From Epiperipatus broadwayi (Eukaryota; Onychophora; Udeonychophora; Euonychophora; Peripatidae), in contig JAQFVV010012545.1 in the NCBI GenBank assembly GCA_028023455.1, positions 1,676,001 through 1,740,000 of the forward strand: a stretch of 64,000 nt of DNA, written 5' to 3'. The notes beneath the pieces were generated by a model. The model saw nothing but the letters and a program-made list of their open reading frames with translations, did not search any database and was not told where the DNA came from. Position numbers and translations under genes: made by a program. Shown piece by piece: positions 59,700 to 64,000 of the stretch (position 1 is its first letter; the number at the start of each line of letters is the position of its first letter).

Positions 59700-60956
59700 C
59701 TGAAAAATAAAATTCAATATTAAACAATAATAATGAAACTAAAGAAATATATTTTATATAAATTAATGTATATACAATACATATGTTCATATCTTTTACC
59801 TATGAAAATCTTCATTTTAATATATATATACAAAGAAATTATCAATCGAAAAATGCAATTACAATATACAAAACGAATAAGAATATACAAAATCATAAAA
59901 AAGTGTTAGACAACTCTTTAACATTAAAACATAAAAAATGATTAACTTCTAGACTTTTATTATATGTATGTTATTATATAAAAGAAATTTATAAAATTTG
60001 AAAATTCTTCTGCAGTAAATTTAATTATATAATTTCTTTAAAAATAATTTTAATTATGTTTTCGTTTTCAATCATTTTTGCACTATTAGTATATCTATCA
60101 TATAAAATAATGGATTCTCAGAGACTCATACATTTGTTATTTTTGTTTCTAGATTGTTTATAAAAACAACTTATTATATGACCCTATAAAAAATTAAAAA
60201 AAAAAAAAATCTTTCTAATACTTAGAATATGCTTAAAATTCAGGATCCCACATGCATTCTTTGATTTGCATCATATCTATGCCAACTGACTTCACATAAA
60301 CATTCCACATACCAACTAATAATAAATTTTCATGATATATATCTTCATATTTAAAATATAAACAAACTATTATTTATTAATGTTTGACATTTTGGTATAT
60401 AAATAATTTTATTTTTTAATTTCAGTTATTACAAGTGTTCTTTCAATATAGAGTATTTCTAGGATATATTTGTTTGGCATCAAAGAAATATGCATATATT
60501 TTGATTATGCGCAAACTTTATTCTATTTTAATTTCCAGCAATTTCTTGAATAGTTTTTTTATTTTTTAAATTATATATATACGATTGTAAATTTCTGCAT
60601 CATGAATATATAAACACCCCCCCCCCATAAGGTATGTGTTTTATTTCATTTGAAAATTCATGAATATGTAAATTTCCCCCCATTATAAAGTGTTTTATTT
60701 CAAAAATTCACCATAACTGATGATGAGAGAATTAGTTGAAATTAATAAAATTTTCATTCTTTTCTTGAATATCTTCGATATTTATTGAAAATATAACAAA
60801 ATACTAATTGAAACATCACATGATCACTATTTCATATGCTTACACATGCTGTTGTTGAGTATCAAACTCTCCAAACAGTAGTATCAACAAGTGCAAGCTT
60901 TCATAATCAATGGATGCAGGAATGTTTGTGGATAAAATCCCTATCTAGTGCCTATT

Positions 60957-61020
60957 CATCCAACAACTCCACACTAATCTCTAGCTTGTGGCTTTTAACT
61001 GTGGGGAGTTTTGGAATTAA
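60957..61020 (-). ncRNA. Eroded hammerhead module
   Basis: The position matches the module at 61403, but the core box is lost (ACAGTTA in place of CTGATGA) and the second box reads GAGA. The stem II segment AAGCCACAAGCTA is still identical to other copies. Confidence 0.5.
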
Positions 61021-61402
61021 GCACATTGCATCAAGAACTTAGGATCTAATGCAGCCCTCCAGCAGCCATCTTTTACTTATTTGGTTAACTATAAAGCTAG
61101 GAGTCCAAGATGAAAACACTATAATGTTTCCAACAATTCATTTGCTTGTATAGTCATATAGATCTGAATTCAGTTCAGTATCTATACATTTTGGTGTCTT
61201 TGGTTTTTCAAAAACCAGTCATTACCCTATTGGCAGCACAGGTACAAACAATCAAAACATCACATGATCACCATTTCATATAATTACGCACACTATTATG
61301 AAGAGTACCAAACTCTCCATATAATAGTGCCACCAAGTATGAACCTTTGTAATCAATGAATGCAGGAAGGTTTGTACATAAAATACATATCTAGTGCCTA
61401 TT

Positions 61403-61466
61403 TATCTAACATTCCCAGACTAATTTCTAGCTTGTGGCTTTCATCAGTGAGGAGCCTTCAATTTGC
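61403..61466 (-). ncRNA. Hammerhead-like ribozyme, intact core
   Basis: The minus strand reads TCCTCA, CTGATGA, AAGCCACAAGCTA, GAAA, TTAGTC, TGGGAA. Core boxes and the GTC triplet are intact. Stem I has one mismatch, and stem III is a single U-G pair closing two bases. Confidence 0.72.
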
Positions 61467-61817
61467 AAGTCCTGCGTCATATCTTAGGATCTAATGCAAC
61501 CTTCCAGTAGCCACCTTTTACCTTCTTGCATCCATTGATTATGAAGGCTTGCACTTGTATGGAGAGATTGGTACTCTTATTAACAGCATGTGTAAGTATA
61601 TGAAATGGTGATCATGTGATGTTTTAATACCTGTCCTGCCCATAGGTTAATGGTGACTATGGTTTTTGAAAAGCCAAAGCCACCATGAGTTCAAATTTAA
61701 GTTTGGGTTAGAAACATTAAGATGTTTTCAAATTGGGCTCCTAGCTTTATAGTTAACTGAATAGGTAAAAGGTGGCTGCTGGAGGATTGCATTAGATCCT
61801 AAGATCTAGGTGCAGTG

Positions 61818-61886
61818 CTCTTAGGTCCCAAAATCCTCACTGATGAAAGCCATAGGCTAGAAACGAGTCAGGGGATGTGGGATGAG
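61818..61886 (+). ncRNA. Hammerhead-like ribozyme, best stem II
   Basis: The plus strand reads CTC, TTAG, GTCCC, AAA, ATCCTCA, CTGATGA, AAGCCATAGGCTA, GAAA, CGAGTC, AGGGGAT, GT, GGGAT, GAG. Stem II is a perfect AGCC/GGCT with loop ATA. Inner stem I (ATCCTC with GGGGAT) and outer stem I (GTCCC with GGGAT, CTC with GAG) both pair. Only the pair next to the core (A-A) is mismatched. Confidence 0.8.
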
Positions 61887-63419
61887 TATGCACTAGATAG
61901 AGATTTTATCTTCCTTCATCCATTGATTATGAAGGCTTGCACTTGGTGGCACTACTGTATGAAGAGTTTGATACTTTTAAAATACTAATTGATAAAAATG
62001 GTTTTAAATCTATGTCTAATGTCTTATTGTGACCTATTACCTTTTAATTTTTTATATTTGAAATTCAAAAAACCCCCCTCTCCCATCAATCCCCAATAAT
62101 TTTTTAGCATGTTGTATTGCAATGAATCAGAGAGCAGATGGTGAATGATATTTCATACTGACCTTGTACATTTTTTTTCTGTGAATGATACAAATCTCTT
62201 ATTTTAAAATTATTTTCTAAGATGTCTTTCTAGTAAAAAAAAAGAAAAACTCATATAATTTCTAAACTTGTTACTCTATAAAAAGAAAAACTATGTAAGA
62301 TAGTCATGCTATATTGTTACCCAAGATGAACTGAAGTGTCAAATGACTTTGAAGAACTGGAAAATCCAAAAAAAAAAAAAATGAAACAACAATCATGAGA
62401 CTTTGGGCTTGTAAATTCTATAGCAAAGCTAAAGAAAAATTAAAAAATATATTAAAATTTGAGTCACCTTAAACATATTACATATGTAAAAGATATTCCT
62501 TGTGAACTATTTTCTCAACAAGCTTTGTTCAGGGCTAATTTTTTTTGCCTTCTTAGAAGAAAGTTGTAACAATAAACTGAAAATTTAATGAAATTCAGGT
62601 GGATAGAGCATGTTCTGTAAATTAAAATTATTATTCTGTTTGTTGTTTTGTACAAGAATCCCTTAACTCTCATTTTCTTGATATGTCTATGAGAGTTTTA
62701 TCAATTGTCCAATACTTTTTCATTCTTTTTACATCACTTATGCACTTGCCACAATGCTTTTTATTAATTTGTCTGACAATTTTGCTTGTTCAGCAATCTT
62801 CTTCAGAACTTTTTTCTATTTCTTCACTTATTTACAATTAAAAATTGTCCAACCACAAAAAAGTTCAATTTTTTAGAATTTATTTTATATTTTTATTGTT
62901 TCACAGATCAGTTCCAGTTCAAAGTTGCAGTCAACACACTTTATTATAGACTATGAATATATTAAAGTAAAAGATTTTAATTTAACTATTGAAACAGACA
63001 GATCGAAGAACCGATCTTCGTTTCATGTGTTTTAGGTACGGTAATTCGAACCACTATCTGCCCGCAGTGAGATTTGTCTATTTTCAGTCATAATAAAAAA
63101 ATTAGTTATATATTTTATGTTTTGTAAATCAATAGGTAAGATTCCGTATATAAATGTCACAAACCATGAGATAATATTCGTGTGTGCGTGGTTTGTGGAT
63201 TTATATCAATTTAATTTAAAGTTTATTGCGGGCGTATTTGTTTGAATTTTAGTTTTTTTAAAATTGTACAAAGTCGTTTAAAAATACTGATCAAAAGTCA
63301 CATTCCTTTGATCAGTGTTTTTAATTAAAATCTAAATTACACAAATGTACAGAGTAATTAAATTGTATTCGAAATTAGATAAGAAATGTAGATTTGTAAT
63401 TACTGTGTCAATTTAAAAA

Positions 63420-64000
63420 TTGCGTATCAAAGTAAAAGAACAATGGGAATGGATAATTAATGTGTATGGTCAAGCTGGATGGCTGGAAGCTAGAGAAAGT
63501 AGGAGGAGCTTAAACACAAAACCCAGGCGGAAAGGTCAATCGTGGCCATCTTAGAGAAAAACTTATTCTAACTTTTGACGTGGTTGAGAGAAGTAGTCTT
63601 AAGACAGCACTGCAGCTGCTAGAGTAATTCCTAGAACTTTGTTAAGAAGCTCACCTGTAAACCGCAATGTTGATGGGCTAAGTGACAGGAGCTGATCTCT
63701 GTCCTGCCAAATTGAATCTTCGTGCCGCTGACTGATCATGTTGTTTGTGCTTCATAGTTTCCAGCTTCCAATCTCCAAATTGACAATGCCTTGCAAATAA
63801 CTTTCAAAATGCGCGCCTACGTTCGTCGGAAATATCAATCGGGAAAAGCCAAGCCGGATGAAGAAAGAAGAGTAACTGTGTTACACGAACTTTTAACTTT
63901 CTCCCGAGTTTAATGTGATCAATCAAATAAATTACATGTAAGTTTTTATGTCGTTTATAATGCTATTGTTTAACCTGTCAGTAAATTTTCTTTTCTTTTA
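63420..64000. promoter_or_regulatory. Possible promoter / 5' region
   Basis: The last 600 bp are GC-richer than the rest of the window, with CpGs (GCGCGCCTACGTTCGTCGG at 63811). On the minus strand there is a strong donor CAG/GTGAGC at 63655, and on the plus strand a donor-like GTAAGT at 63939. Opposed donors around a CpG-rich core are what a bidirectional promoter would show. I see no TATA box. Confidence 0.3.
63655..63739 (-). CDS. Candidate first coding exon
   Basis: From ATG at 63739 the minus strand is open for 28 codons plus one base to the consensus donor CAG/GTGAGC. An in-frame TGA lies 12 bases upstream, which supports this ATG as a start. The leftover G joins the AT of exon A to give an Asp codon, so a direct splice to exon A would stay in frame. 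The peptide starts MISQRHEDSIWQD, in which Q-R-x-x-x-S-I weakly resembles the start of vertebrate BLTP1. It lacks the expected membrane segment. It could be an alternative BLTP1 start, the first exon of another gene, or chance. Confidence 0.35.

Larger units (their letters stand above)
60811..61978. mobile_element. Retrozyme-like repeat, largest copy, 13-bp target duplication
   Basis: Two minus-strand units lie in tandem (starting at about 60813 and 61260; period about 450 bp), followed by plus-strand units to 61978, so the whole is a palindrome of tandem repeats. AAAATACTAATTG is found at 60798-60810 and again at 61979-61991, a perfect 13-bp target duplication. There is no protein coding. 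Three hammerhead modules are present, two of them with intact cores. Confidence 0.88.
59700..64000. other. Region upstream of exon A
   Basis: I scanned the minus strand for the conserved N-terminal BLTP1 blocks (the membrane segment and the G-Y-I-H-I-G-S-F-S-F-S and F-R-W-W motifs) and found none, so they lie beyond 64000 or have diverged. The stretch holds C runs near 60617, the large ribozyme repeat (60811-61978), AT-rich sequence to 63.3 kb with a B-box-like GTGGTTCGAATTACC on the minus strand near 63040, and a CpG-richer end. Confidence 0.6.

Noticed and set aside
59700-63650. N-terminal membrane exons of BLTP1
   Set aside because: I looked for the conserved G-Y-I-H-I-G-S-F and F-R-W-W blocks on the minus strand and found no match; not annotated.
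1-64000. Complete tRNA, rRNA genes or CRISPR arrays
   Set aside because: Only partial tRNA-like boxes in SINE relics were seen; no cloverleaf, no rRNA and no regularly spaced short repeats with unique spacers.

Overview
This is eukaryotic, almost certainly metazoan, genomic DNA. It is strongly AT-rich (about three quarters A+T by eye), with long homopolymer runs and no compact coding. Protein-coding sequence occurs only as short exons with GT-AG borders separated by introns of 0.3 to 16 kb. The dense invertebrate-style non-LTR, Penelope-like and fold-back repeats suggest an invertebrate, but I cannot name the species.

The one gene I can assemble runs on the minus strand across most of the window (59699 down to 14997). 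It is the ortholog of BLTP1 (KIAA1109; Drosophila tweek), a giant bridge-like lipid-transfer protein. Nine exons join in phase into 425 codons matching roughly the second tenth of the protein. The conserved N-terminal membrane segment is not in the window, and the rest of the gene continues past the low-coordinate end. A possible first exon (63739-63655) has a strong donor and joins exon A in phase.

Layout, low to high coordinate. 1-1060: AT-rich flank with a tRNA-like SINE relic. 1060-5040: decayed minus-strand non-LTR retrotransposon with an SGNH/GDSL-hydrolase-like module ahead of endonuclease and reverse transcriptase. 5-15 kb: noncoding, with a 59-bp tandem duplication and a SINE. 15.0-15.6 kb: exons I and H. 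15.6-22 kb: intron with a ribozyme-bearing repeat and a 32-bp minisatellite. 22.1-22.7 kb: exons G and F. 22.7-38.6 kb: an intron packed with LINE, RTE-like and Jockey/CR1-like remnants, a 1.3-kb palindromic element with nested fold-backs, and two more ribozyme-bearing repeats. 38.6-39.5 kb: exons E and D flanking a hAT-type MITE with a perfect 8-bp target duplication. 39.5-46 kb: LINE remnant interrupted by a ribozyme repeat, then a TRIM-like pair of about 180-bp repeats. 45.9-46.1 kb: exon C. 46-52 kb: SINE and LINE relics. 52.2 kb: exon B. 52-59.5 kb: two Penelope-like (GIY-YIG) fold-backs and RTE relics. 59.5-59.7 kb: exon A. 60.8-62.0 kb: the largest ribozyme repeat, with a perfect 13-bp target duplication. 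63.4-64 kb: CpG-containing region, possibly a promoter.

The most interesting observation is one repeat family at five loci (about 18.0, 25.1, 33.3, 41.3 and 60.8 kb). It has a direct period of about 450 bp and palindromic arrangements. Each full unit carries what reads as a type I hammerhead ribozyme: CTGATGA, short stem II, GAAA, minimal stem III, GTC, and an extended stem I with paired outer segments. Covariation between copies supports the fold. The tandem plus inverted arrangement and 11-13-bp target duplications fit a retrozyme-like non-autonomous retroelement. Penelope-like pieces in the same introns are a plausible source of enzymes, but that link is inference.
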